Assembly: GCF_014164585.1 (NCBI RefSeq)
Contig: NZ_JACJFM010000043.1
Span: forward strand, 1 to 40,427
DNA length: 40,427 bases
Source: Oceanospirillum sediminis
GTDB taxonomy: Bacteria > Pseudomonadota > Gammaproteobacteria > Pseudomonadales > Halomonadaceae
Direction of reading: 5' to 3'
A program made the translations under genes and the position numbers. Of this stretch, positions 33,241 through 40,427 are shown piece by piece. Positions within the stretch are counted from its first letter, which is position 1. Each line of letters opens with the position of its first letter. Below the pieces are notes generated by a model that had not been told where the DNA came from, made no database searches, and worked only from the letters and a program-made list of their open reading frames with translations.

Positions 33241-33747
33241 TCAGCTCTCATCCGTCAGCGGAATAACCTGATCTCCTGTGCTGATCAGGCCTGATTGGAT
33301 AATTCTGGCACATAAGCCACCATAGCCAAACATAGCAGCAGCACCGCCCGGGCCAATCGTCTGATTCATTCTGGAGCAGGGGTGGCACAGTGCTGTTGCC
33401 TCAAATACAGCGTCACCAATTCTGAATCTCTGATGACGCAGAAGATTAATATTAATTCCTGATATCACCAGATTACGACGCAACTGATCTGGTGATATAT
33501 GCTGATGACCAGAGTATATTTCGATAGTGCGGATAGACTCAGCAGCAATCAGAGTAACTTGTCTGCCAGAACCAGGTGTTTTCTCACACCTGTGATCACC
33601 CTCAAGCCCCAGTTCAGCTAACGCCATGACTGACTCTGTTGTGATCATTGGCTGTTTCCGACCAGGACGCAATCCTATCCAATCCAGTCTGCCCGGATTA
33701 ATATCGTCAAGATAGCGGCCGAGTAATTGCTTCTGAGTCATAGGCAT
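33241..33747 (-). CDS. MOSC domain protein
   Basis: A 168-residue MOSC (molybdenum cofactor sulfurase C-terminal) domain protein. Recognisable parts are LGLEGDHRCEKTPGSGRQVTLI, then LRRNLVISGINI and ALCHPCSRMNQTIGPGGAAA, holding the conserved Cys region, and GYGGLCARII. MOSC proteins transfer sulfur or handle molybdopterin-bound substrates; a YiiM-like reductase role is possible. It lies four bases after the HlyU-family gene on the same strand, in one operon. Confidence 0.87.
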   Translation of the reverse strand: MPMTQKQLLGRYLDDINPGRLDWIGLRPGRKQPMITTESVMALAELGLEGDHRCEKTPGSGRQVTLIAAESIRTIEIYSGHQHISPDQLRRNLVISGININLLRHQRFRIGDAVFEATALCHPCSRMNQTIGPGGAAAMFGYGGLCARIIQSGLISTGDQVIPLTDES

Positions 33748-33750
33748 TAA

Positions 33751-34029
33751 TCAGAAAATATTATCACCCTGATGGTCAATCATCTGTTTCGCTTTGCGAA
33801 TCATCTCCTGGGCACAGCTGTCAGCCGTTGGCAAAGTATCTGCCCGGATGAAAGTGTGACTCTGATCGCCTTTAGTAATGGTGCCATTAATACGAAAACC
33901 AGTATCTTCTGCGACCGGGGCTGGTGTGATGGTATAACCATTATATTCAGTTGAGGGCATTGCCTCCGGCTCTTTTGGTGTGGATTCGCCACCGGAAAAC
34001 ATAGACTTAAGAGAAGAAAGCAGACCCAT
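33751..34029 (-). CDS. HlyU family protein
   Basis: A 92-residue protein of the HlyU family (PF10115 type): MGLLSSLKSMFSGG at the N-terminus, YNGYTITPAPVAEDTGFRIN and HTFIRADTLPTADSCAQEMI in the core. The family is annotated as transcriptional activator because of a name shared with Vibrio HlyU, but this short type has no HTH and its function is uncertain. It is followed immediately by the MOSC gene. Confidence 0.85.
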   Translation of the reverse strand: MGLLSSLKSMFSGGESTPKEPEAMPSTEYNGYTITPAPVAEDTGFRINGTITKGDQSHTFIRADTLPTADSCAQEMIRKAKQMIDHQGDNIF

Positions 34030-34166
34030 ATTATGCCCTTATATCGTAAGTGTAGGTATGTGCAACGGGTATTTTAACGCAGATCAGTCTTTTCCAGCAA
34101 AATAGTTATAAAATCACTTGCGATCGGTATCTGTCCGTTCAGATACTAATCGCATCATTGAATGAC

Positions 34167-36041
34167 TCAGGAATGAATTAAATCAGTAACCTGTTGCTGA
34201 AGATTTTCTGCATTAACCTCAGCCGCTGGTACTGATGGCCCAGCCGTCAGGGTGACTCTTGACCAGAAGCGTCTGGGACGTGTTGTCAGAGCATGTCCGT
34301 CTTTATGACTGAAAAAGCTACCCCATAAGCCATCCAGAGCCATAGGTATTACGGGAACCGGATTCTGCTGTATGATCCGCTCAATACCTTTTTTAAACGG
34401 GTTGATATTACCATCACGGGTCAGCTTACCTTCCGGGAAGATACATACCAGCTCACCAGCATCCAGCTCCTCTTTAATACGTTCAAATGCCTGTTGATAC
34501 ATCTCAGGATCTGTCCTGGGAGGACAAATTGGAATCGTTCTGGCCAATCTGAAAAAGGTCTTTAAACCGGGAAGTTCTGCAATGCTTTTATCCATCACAA
34601 AGCGAATAGGGCGCTGACAGGCTCCTGCAATTAAAAGGGCATCAACATAGCTTATATGATTACAGACCAGAACTGCAGGTCCATGTTCAGGAATATGACT
34701 CAGGTTTTTATGTCGAACCCGATACATAGAATGACTAAGAATCCATATCATAAAGCGCAGAGCAAACTCTGGTACCTGAGAATAGACATAACCGGCAACG
34801 ATAAGATTCATAAGCGCTAACAGCAGAAAATAATCACCAATGCTCATTTCAAGAATGGCAAGACAAATAATACCAGTGACGGCACTGGCCACCATAAACA
34901 AAGCATTGAGTACATTATTGGCGGCTATAATCTGAGCTCGGTTCTTATCATCACTACGTTGCTGTATCAATGCCTGTAACGGCACAACAAACATGCCACC
35001 GAAAGCACTGACTAAGGTAATATCCAGCATTAAACGCCAGTGAGCTGGCTGGCTAATAAACTCAGTAATCGTCATTGTCTGCGATATATTCAGCTGATCC
35101 AGTGCAAACCACAGATCGATGCCAAAAATACTCATGCCTATTGAACCAATAGGGACAATGCCCAGCTCGACTTTGTGACCTGATAGTTTGTCACAAACCA
35201 GAGAGCCTGCTGCAACGCCTAACGAGAACAGAGTTAATAACAAAGTGACCAGTTGAGTTGAACCACCCAGGTATTCTTTAGAAAAACCTGGAAACTGTGT
35301 CAGATAGCTGGCCCCGATAAACCAGAACCAGCTGATGGCTACAATAGACAAAAAAACAGCTCGCTTTTCTCGGGCCTGACGCAGCGTGTTTTTTAACTCT
35401 GTAAAGGGATTCCAGTTGATTCTGAGATCAGGGTCATTAGCGGGTGCCTCAGGTATAAAACGACTGGTTATTAAGCCAAATACAGCAAACAGAACGACAG
35501 CTATAGCAATCCAATAGCGGTAATCACTCAGATCAAACAGAATACCCGCACAGATCGTCCCTGTCAGAATCGCGATAAAAGTACCCATTTCAACCAGTGC
35601 ATTACCAGCCACTAACTCTTTGCTGCTCAGGTGCTGCGGTAACAGGGCAAATTTCACCGGACCAAAAATGGCTGACTGCAATCCCATAAGAAAAAGCAAT
35701 GCCATCAGACTCCAGACTGAACCAGCAAGAACGGATATCGCAGCCAGAGACATAATCACAACTTCCAGCAATTTAACTCGTCTGATCAGTAATGACTTTT
35801 CCATTTTATCGGCAATCTGTCCGGCAACGGGGGAGAACAGAAAAAAGGGCAGGATAAAGATACCCGCTGCCAGATTAGTTAACAGAGCGCTATTTTCCTG
35901 CTGACTGATACCTCCAAAAGCGATCATGAGTAACAGAGCATTTTTATACAGGTTGTCATTAAACGCTCCCATAGCCTGAGTCAGAAAATAGGGTAGAAAG
36001 CGGCGCTTACTTAACAGAGAAAACTGACTGTGCTGACTCAT
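34167..36041 (-). CDS. MFS transporter fused to PlsC-type acyltransferase
   Basis: A 624-residue inner-membrane fusion. The first ~420 residues are a 12-TM major facilitator resembling LplT (GAFNDNLYKNALLLMIAFGG at the start). The rest is a lysophospholipid acyltransferase with block I NHISYVD (HX4D, VLVCNHISYVDAL), a substrate-binding block near CIFPEGKLTRDG, and IPMALDGLWGSFF. It is the arrangement of LplT-Aas enzymes but lacks the C-terminal AMP-binding ligase domain. It probably flips and re-acylates lysophospholipids. The TetR gene lies 5 bases upstream, so both are cotranscribed. Confidence 0.9.
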   Translation of the reverse strand: MSQHSQFSLLSKRRFLPYFLTQAMGAFNDNLYKNALLLMIAFGGISQQENSALLTNLAAGIFILPFFLFSPVAGQIADKMEKSLLIRRVKLLEVVIMSLAAISVLAGSVWSLMALLFLMGLQSAIFGPVKFALLPQHLSSKELVAGNALVEMGTFIAILTGTICAGILFDLSDYRYWIAIAVVLFAVFGLITSRFIPEAPANDPDLRINWNPFTELKNTLRQAREKRAVFLSIVAISWFWFIGASYLTQFPGFSKEYLGGSTQLVTLLLTLFSLGVAAGSLVCDKLSGHKVELGIVPIGSIGMSIFGIDLWFALDQLNISQTMTITEFISQPAHWRLMLDITLVSAFGGMFVVPLQALIQQRSDDKNRAQIIAANNVLNALFMVASAVTGIICLAILEMSIGDYFLLLALMNLIVAGYVYSQVPEFALRFMIWILSHSMYRVRHKNLSHIPEHGPAVLVCNHISYVDALLIAGACQRPIRFVMDKSIAELPGLKTFFRLARTIPICPPRTDPEMYQQAFERIKEELDAGELVCIFPEGKLTRDGNINPFKKGIERIIQQNPVPVIPMALDGLWGSFFSHKDGHALTTRPRRFWSRVTLTAGPSVPAAEVNAENLQQQVTDLIHS

Positions 36042-36046
36042 GGTTA

Positions 36047-36679
36047 TTATCCTTTAATAGCCTGAGACGGTTCATTATATTGTGCTCTCCAGTCACTGAC
36101 GTAGTGACTGATCAGTGAATCAAGCATAGATTCACCATAGGTCTGACTACCAGCAAATAGCTTGTCATCCAGCGAAAGAGAGCAGATGCCATGTACCGAA
36201 GCCCATATAGTACGTGAAGCCTGTTGCAAATCAGATTCAGGAACCGTCGTAGCTAACTCAGATAATGCCTGTTCAATGATGGCAAACAGATCATTGATTC
36301 GCTGTAGCTGCCATTCAGGCACAGATTCCTCTTCTGGCAATCTGTGCTGAAATAAAAGCTGCCATTGATAATTATATTGTTCAGCAAAACGCAGATAACT
36401 GCAGGCAAATGCTTTTAATCGTGACAGGGGACAAGCATATTCTTTGGAAATATTTTGAAGATCAGATGCCAACAGATCCAGTGTACGAGCATTTGCACTG
36501 AGTAATAGCTGATCATAGCTACCAAATATATTAATCAAAGTTCCGGGTGAGTAGCCTATTTGCCGGGCTATTTGCCTCAGACTGGTTGCATCTGCAGGTG
36601 CTTCCTCCAGATGAGTCATCAGAACATTTAAAGCCTGTTCCCTGATCTCATCATGGGTATGATCTTTTCTTCGTGCCAT
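36047..36679 (-). CDS. TetR/AcrR-family regulator (WHG-type C-terminal domain)
   Basis: About 210 residues. The N-terminal HTH (about 5-60) contains ATSLRQIARQIGYSPGTLIN, and the C-terminal domain carries the WHG motif (IWASVHGICSL). The start at 36679 (MARRKD) begins just before the HTH and has a GAAGG/TGAAG-type site upstream; an ATG at 36724 is in frame but lacks a ribosome site. The gene is 5 bases upstream of the MFS-acyltransferase gene. The double operator at 36725-36774 lies right in front, so it is expected to repress itself, the lipid gene and the divergent small protein. Confidence 0.88.
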   Translation of the reverse strand: MARRKDHTHDEIREQALNVLMTHLEEAPADATSLRQIARQIGYSPGTLINIFGSYDQLLLSANARTLDLLASDLQNISKEYACPLSRLKAFACSYLRFAEQYNYQWQLLFQHRLPEEESVPEWQLQRINDLFAIIEQALSELATTVPESDLQQASRTIWASVHGICSLSLDDKLFAGSQTYGESMLDSLISHYVSDWRAQYNEPSQAIKG

Positions 36680-36724
36680 AAATTCTTCACCTTCAGGGTT
36701 GATTTTCAGCAATAGATCAATCAT

Positions 36725-36774
36725 ATTGTGAACGGTGTTCAAAAATCAATTTATTTTTGAACACCGTTCACAAT
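36725..36774. promoter_or_regulatory. double TetR operator (perfect 22-bp inverted repeat)
   Basis: Two 22-base arms (36725-36746, 36753-36774) are exact reverse complements separated by CAATTT. Each arm also contains its own palindrome: TGAAC-GGT-GTTCA (36729-36741) and TGAAC-ACC-GTTCA (36758-36770). The two centres are 29 bases apart, nearly three helical turns, suiting two repressor dimers on one face. It lies between the divergent TetR and 54-residue-protein genes. Confidence 0.85.
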
Positions 36775-36795
36775 AAATATCAGGAGACATAGGCA

Positions 36796-36960
36796 ATGAC
36801 CAGAAAAGTCGTCAGTCGTAAACAACGTCTGTTAGGGTATTCTGCCGGTTACGGTGTACTGGGAGCCGGTATTGTGCTGGATAGTCCGGTTATTATCAGC
36901 TGTCTTGCAGGGATTTACCTGATCCGCTGCGCCCGGAGATTACGCTATCTGATGAGCTGA
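36796..36960 (+). CDS. 54-residue small membrane protein, divergent from tetR
   Basis: A 54-codon ORF with AGGAG 9 bases upstream of the ATG. The product has a basic N-terminus (MTRKVVSRKQRLLGYS), a glycine-rich hydrophobic stretch (about 15-43, VLGAGIVLDSPVIISCLAGI) and a strongly basic end (RCARRLRYLMS). One or two short membrane segments are likely. It begins 22 bases after the double TetR operator and so is probably repressed by that TetR together with the lipid transporter gene. I recognise no family. It is easily missed by length cut-offs. Confidence 0.65.
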   Translation: MTRKVVSRKQRLLGYSAGYGVLGAGIVLDSPVIISCLAGIYLIRCARRLRYLMS

Positions 36961-37178
36961 AAGCAACATCATGAACATTTGAATATGCTTTTGTATGACA
37001 GAGCCCTGGCAAGAGGATCTGATATGCTTCTGACTGAATTCACGGGGTGACGATAATGCCTGGCAGAAAATGTAATTCATCTGCCATCGTCTGTGCAGCA
37101 TGACTGGTATATACAGGATCATCTGGATCGACAGAGCGCATCACTGTTACTTCAGGTCAATACAGGAGTCCATAAATA

Positions 37179-37565
37179 ATGAGATATCTTTCAGAATGGA
37201 AGCATTATGCTTTGACCGCTATTGTTGCTTTCTCTGTATACCCAACAAGTCAGGCAATTGCTGATGATGCTTACGCGAGAGAATCTGAAGCGGCATGTAA
37301 CCATATACGTCAATGTGCCAGCACTCAGCTAGAAAATATTCCGCCAGAATACAGAGATATGATGAGACAGAGCCTTGATGCTATGTGTCAGAGCTTGCCG
37401 TCTGGAAATGCTATATCAGGATTCGGGCCGGAACATAAACTTTATGCTCCGGCCACAGCTTGCATGCGTAGTATCAGCAGATTGAGTTGCAGTGAAATTA
37501 TGGATGACGGAGCTTCAACTCCAGAGTGCGAAAAGCTGAAAAATATGTCTCCTGATAGTGATTGA
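37179..37565 (+). CDS. secreted six-cysteine protein of unknown function
   Basis: A 128-residue protein with an N-terminal signal peptide (about 1-28, cleavage after SQAIA). The mature part is short, helical-looking and has six Cys (ACNHIRQC, AMCQSL, ACMRSI, LSCSEI, PECEK), suggesting three disulfides in the periplasm or outside. AGGAG lies 10 bases before the ATG. It stands alone between the 54-residue protein gene and the convergent DUF3429 gene. No family recognised. Confidence 0.75.
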   Translation: MRYLSEWKHYALTAIVAFSVYPTSQAIADDAYARESEAACNHIRQCASTQLENIPPEYRDMMRQSLDAMCQSLPSGNAISGFGPEHKLYAPATACMRSISRLSCSEIMDDGASTPECEKLKNMSPDSD

Positions 37566-37603
37566 CAGGCCATATAGTGATACAGCTATTTTCTGCAGTT
37601 ATA

Positions 37604-37630
37604 CATGAAAGCGATGATTTCGCTTTCATG
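37604..37630. terminator. hairpin between convergent genes
   Basis: CATGAAAGCGA, loop TGATT, TCGCTTTCATG form a perfect 11-bp stem overlapping the stop codon of the DUF3429 gene. No T-tract on either strand, so termination is only likely, not certain. Confidence 0.5.
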
Positions 37631-38042
37631 GCAGGAATAAGTATGCCAGAGTCAGAGCTATAGCTGCACCTGCAGACAAGTTACGTCTTAAATGCATAAA
37701 ATCCGGAAAGTAACTGTGAGCCAGAAAATACCGCTCATAGCCATGCAATAGCAAAAATGATAACGCAGCGATAATCAGCCAGTACTCAGAAGGAACGATT
37801 AACCACAACCATCCCCAGAGCATCACGACAAGAGAAATGACTGTGACATGCCGGGGTAACGGGTCTTTGAGCGTAGCCAGCCATAGTATGCCGCCAAGAA
37901 AACTGAAAATAAGAGCGGCGTAAGACAAAAGCCATTGCCCTGCAGCATCATATCCGCTGATTGCCAGAATCATCAAAGTAAAGAAGGGGATTAAACCAGC
38001 ATATCCCGACACTCTGTGTGCATAGCTCATATTTCTGTCCAT
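37626..38042 (-). CDS. DUF3429 family membrane protein
   Basis: A 138-residue inner-membrane protein with about five helices. It matches the DUF3429 pattern: HRVSGYAGLIPFFTLMIL, YAALIFSFLGGILWLATL and a helix pair near WGWLWLIVPSEYWLIIAAL. No enzymatic motif is seen. It converges on the secreted six-Cys protein gene. Role unknown; the assignment rests on length and these segments. Confidence 0.8.
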   Translation of the reverse strand: MDRNMSYAHRVSGYAGLIPFFTLMILAISGYDAAGQWLLSYAALIFSFLGGILWLATLKDPLPRHVTVISLVVMLWGWLWLIVPSEYWLIIAALSFLLLHGYERYFLAHSYFPDFMHLRRNLSAGAAIALTLAYLFLP

Positions 38043-38406
38043 CTTATTTTTTCAGAACTGTTACTTTGTTTTACGTATTACAGGCCTGGATAGAGCAGGA
38101 CGTTTTATGAAATATGATTTAACGCCTGAACCTCCTCATTAACTGGCAGCTGATAATTACCCGATTTCTAAAACTACTACTTTCGACCCTGTTTTTCTTC
38201 TGCCAAGGTGGCATCTTCCCATATGGTTAACCTCTGTATATTCAGACACTGACTTTTAGCTCCAATTACATACCTGAGAATTCTGCTGGAATTGACTGAT
38301 TAACAGCGGTGGGAATATGGCTACTTAAATGTTCAGGTACTAAGCAGTGTGCAAACAGGTCGAATAACAAAGACAAAGGCTAAAAGCGGTTCTCTGAGGA
38401 AGTTCT
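38043..38406. other. 364-base intergenic region, no gene seen
   Basis: I see no ORF with a ribosome site, no strong hairpin and no recognisable operator. The promoters of the DUF3429 gene (leftward) and of the two-component operon (rightward) presumably lie here. Confidence 0.5.
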
Positions 38407-39699
38407 ATGAATGCAGTTGTGCGGTTAAATCTTCTGGTAGCCATTGTTTTTACGATTGCTTTTATCATCACTGCACTGGAAATGCTGGAACAAGCCACTA
38501 AAGATATCACCCGTGAAGTCACAGCCGGAGTTAATCTGACTCACCAGTTACTCAGTGTTGCAGTGACAGATAATTCCCTTCTACAGCAAATCCTGCATAC
38601 AGAAACCCGTCATGTATCTTTAGAAATTGTTGATAATAGCCATACCGGAATCAGCAAAGAGACGAATACAGAAGGTGATGTACCAGACTGGTTTCAACAG
38701 ATGATTCCCGGACTGGATGAGCTCAGACACAAACAATATTTCCTATATTTACCTGATGGCAGGTCTCTGAAGCTGCAGGCTGATCCCGAAGATGAAGTGG
38801 AGGAGGTCTGGGAATCATTTCAGAGCGTACTCATATTGTTCGGGCTGAGTGCATTGCTGTCTAACCTGGCAATTTATCTGGGGGTGCGTCAGGGTATAAA
38901 ACCTGTTGCAGACTTTCTTGCTGCCCTGAACAAAATAGAAAAAGGTCACTATGCAACCCGACTGAATCACTATTCAATCAGTGAAATAGATCAGTTATCG
39001 GGGCATTTTAATTCTATGGCACAGGCTCTGGAACACGCAGAGACTGAAAACAGATTACTGACCCATGAACTGATGCGTATTCAGGAGAGAGAGCGAGCCT
39101 ACCTGGCAAGAGAGCTTCATGATGATCTCGGGCAGTATCTGACGGGAATAAGAGCCCAGGCCTGGTTGATTCAGAACAGCACAGGAAACCCGGATCTTGT
39201 AGCCTCTGTCGGTGGTCAAATTGCAGAAAACTGCAATGCGATGCAGATCAGTTTCCGGCAACTTATCAGACAACTACACCCTGTTATGCTTGAAGAACTG
39301 GGTCTACTGGAAGCGATTAAGGCTCAGATTTCTAACTGGCAACAAGCCCATAATATCCCGGTAACTCTGGAGCTTCCGGATGAATTGCCTTCCCTTGGTG
39401 ACGAAAGCCAGACTCATATTTATCGTATTGTGCAGGAAGCGCTTAACAATATTGCTCAACATGCACAGGCAGAGCAGACCTGGGTTTGCCTGAGTTCAGA
39501 CAATCAGCAAATCACTCTGAATATTGCCGATAACGGTTCCGGTAATCTGGCTGATGAAACTGCGGGTAAGCTTTCAGGATTAGGCCTGCGCTCGATGAGA
39601 GAACGCGCCAGATGTCTGAAAGGAGAGTTGGTGTTTAATCAGGTTCCGGGCCGTGGGAGCTCCGTAAAACTGCAGATACCATTACAACAAACAGCGTGA
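38407..39699 (+). CDS. NarX/UhpB-type sensor histidine kinase
   Basis: A 430-residue membrane kinase. TM1 is about 8-24, followed by a periplasmic sensor of about 110 residues (no known family), TM2 about 138-158 and HAMP 158-212. The HisKA_3 dimerisation domain has phospho-acceptor H238 in LARELHDDLGQYL. HATPase_c has IVQEALNNIAQHA (N-box), NIADNGSGN and GLGLRSMRERA. The periplasmic loop is acidic around 125-135 (DPEDEVEEVWE). It pairs with the LuxR-type response regulator that starts 13 bases downstream. The ligand is unknown. Confidence 0.93.
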   Translation: MNAVVRLNLLVAIVFTIAFIITALEMLEQATKDITREVTAGVNLTHQLLSVAVTDNSLLQQILHTETRHVSLEIVDNSHTGISKETNTEGDVPDWFQQMIPGLDELRHKQYFLYLPDGRSLKLQADPEDEVEEVWESFQSVLILFGLSALLSNLAIYLGVRQGIKPVADFLAALNKIEKGHYATRLNHYSISEIDQLSGHFNSMAQALEHAETENRLLTHELMRIQERERAYLARELHDDLGQYLTGIRAQAWLIQNSTGNPDLVASVGGQIAENCNAMQISFRQLIRQLHPVMLEELGLLEAIKAQISNWQQAHNIPVTLELPDELPSLGDESQTHIYRIVQEALNNIAQHAQAEQTWVCLSSDNQQITLNIADNGSGNLADETAGKLSGLGLRSMRERARCLKGELVFNQVPGRGSSVKLQIPLQQTA

Positions 39700-39712
39700 T
39701 TGAGGAGTTAAA

Positions 39713-40354
39713 ATGAAAATAGTTATAGCAGATGATCATGCTGTAGTCAGACAAGGGTATTCCAGTTTACTGTCTGCTATGCTGGCTCCCTGTGAAGTAC
39801 TGGAGGCGGCCAATGGCGATCAGGCTTTTCAGCTATGTCAGACTGATAGTCCGGATCTTGTCATTATGGACGTCAATATGAAGGGAATTAGTGGAATAGA
39901 AGCGACACGGCGTATATTGCAGAGAAATTCAGATATCCGGATTCTGTTTTTCAGTATGTACGATGAAATTCCTGTAGTGACTCAGGCATTAGAAGCCGGT
40001 GCGAAAGGGTATATTACCAAAAGCTGCACACCTGAAATCCTGATCGAAGCCGTCACTAAAGTCGCTGCCGGTCAGCTCTATGTTGAACACGAACTGGCCA
40101 TGCGTCTTGCAGTATCACGTCCAGAGCAAAAAGATACCCGCTTGCATGATATGACACAGCGAGAGTTTGAGATTTTTGTCATGCTGGCTCAGGGAAGCAA
40201 TGCAAAGGAAATTTCTGAGCTGCTCTGCATCAGCAGTAAGACCGTATCCAATTATACCGCTATTCTGAAAAGCAAACTCAATATTGGCTCTATTGCAGAA
40301 CTTGTCCACGTGGCTATCGAAGCCGGACTGGTTAAAGTAGGTAGTCAGCCCTGA
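39713..40354 (+). CDS. NarL/LuxR-family response regulator
   Basis: A 213-residue regulator. The receiver domain (1-120) has acidic pocket D7-D8, phospho-acceptor D53 (LVIMDVNM), the Ser switch (LFFSMYD) and the conserved Lys in GYITKSC. The LuxR/GerE HTH (about 145-208) contains MTQREFEIFVMLAQGSNAKE and KTVSNYTAILKSKLNI. GAGGAG is 6 bases before the ATG. Cotranscribed with the sensor kinase and followed by a terminator. The regulon is unknown. Confidence 0.94.
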   Translation: MKIVIADDHAVVRQGYSSLLSAMLAPCEVLEAANGDQAFQLCQTDSPDLVIMDVNMKGISGIEATRRILQRNSDIRILFFSMYDEIPVVTQALEAGAKGYITKSCTPEILIEAVTKVAAGQLYVEHELAMRLAVSRPEQKDTRLHDMTQREFEIFVMLAQGSNAKEISELLCISSKTVSNYTAILKSKLNIGSIAELVHVAIEAGLVKVGSQP

Positions 40355-40385
40355 AAAAGTCAGGTTTCTATCTAACCGAGCATCG

Positions 40386-40418
40386 GTTGGCTTTATTGCT
40401 CCAGGAAATAAAGCCAAC
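40386..40418 (+). terminator. rho-independent terminator of the two-component operon
   Basis: GTTGGCTTTATT, a 9-base loop, AATAAAGCCAAC form a perfect 12-bp stem followed by TGATTTTCT. A second, mutually exclusive stem (AACCGA-GCA-TCGGTT, 40374-40388) overlaps its 5' arm. Confidence 0.8.
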
Positions 40419-40427
40419 TGATTTTCT

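Overview
The window looks like chromosome of a marine-type gammaproteobacterium, probably Oceanospirillales-like. This is inferred from the mix of families (TIGR02647 protein, HlyU family, MiaE, type-2 malate dehydrogenase, ZnuABC, MFS-PlsC fusion) and moderate GC; no rRNA or other taxonomic marker is present. No tRNA, rRNA, CRISPR array or insertion sequence was seen.

Left end (1-1294): a complete integron integrase with all catalytic residues, preceded by a CTG-N10-CAG LexA box. Any cassette array would lie off the left edge.

1308-8588: a glycan and protein-sorting locus, and the most interesting part of the window. On the minus strand, in transcription order, are a GT4 glycosyltransferase, a flippase, a 78-residue secreted micro-protein with a sorting-signal-like C-terminus, a compact exosortase with its Cys/Arg/His triad, a small EpsI-like membrane-anchored partner, and an O-antigen-ligase/polymerase family protein. 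A GT2 glycosyltransferase diverges. Sigma-54 (-24/-12) promoter matches precede the micro-protein, the ligase and the GT2 gene. The sorting trio is much more AT-rich than the glycan genes around it. Together this reads as a sigma-54-driven, probably transferred exosortase system with one tiny dedicated substrate.

8689-24577: mostly housekeeping. It holds a TIGR02647 protein, an RND efflux pair, a GNAT protein with an Rpn-type nuclease, malate dehydrogenase with an unusual C-terminal extension, miaE, a DUF1289 protein, yidD, hisI, the zinc uptake operon znuA-znuC-znuB diverging from a two-domain QueD/PTPS-like protein, a periplasmic SUOX-fold protein, and methionine aminopeptidase overlapping a ParD-like gene.

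24760-33234: accessory and regulatory genes. These include an alpha/beta hydrolase, a GlxA-type AraC regulator, a LysR regulator diverging from an oxidoreductase and an ABM monooxygenase, an acidic type-I-secretion-like protein with a PPC domain, a zinc-ribbon protein, and a four-CBS GGDEF diguanylate cyclase. The cyclase starts at TTG and is preceded by a 29-codon leader ORF with a strong hairpin.

33241-40427: MOSC and HlyU-family genes, an MFS-acyltransferase fusion with its TetR regulator, a near-perfect double TetR operator shared with an unannotated 54-residue membrane protein, a secreted six-Cys protein, a DUF3429 membrane protein, and a NarX/NarL-type two-component system ending in a terminator.
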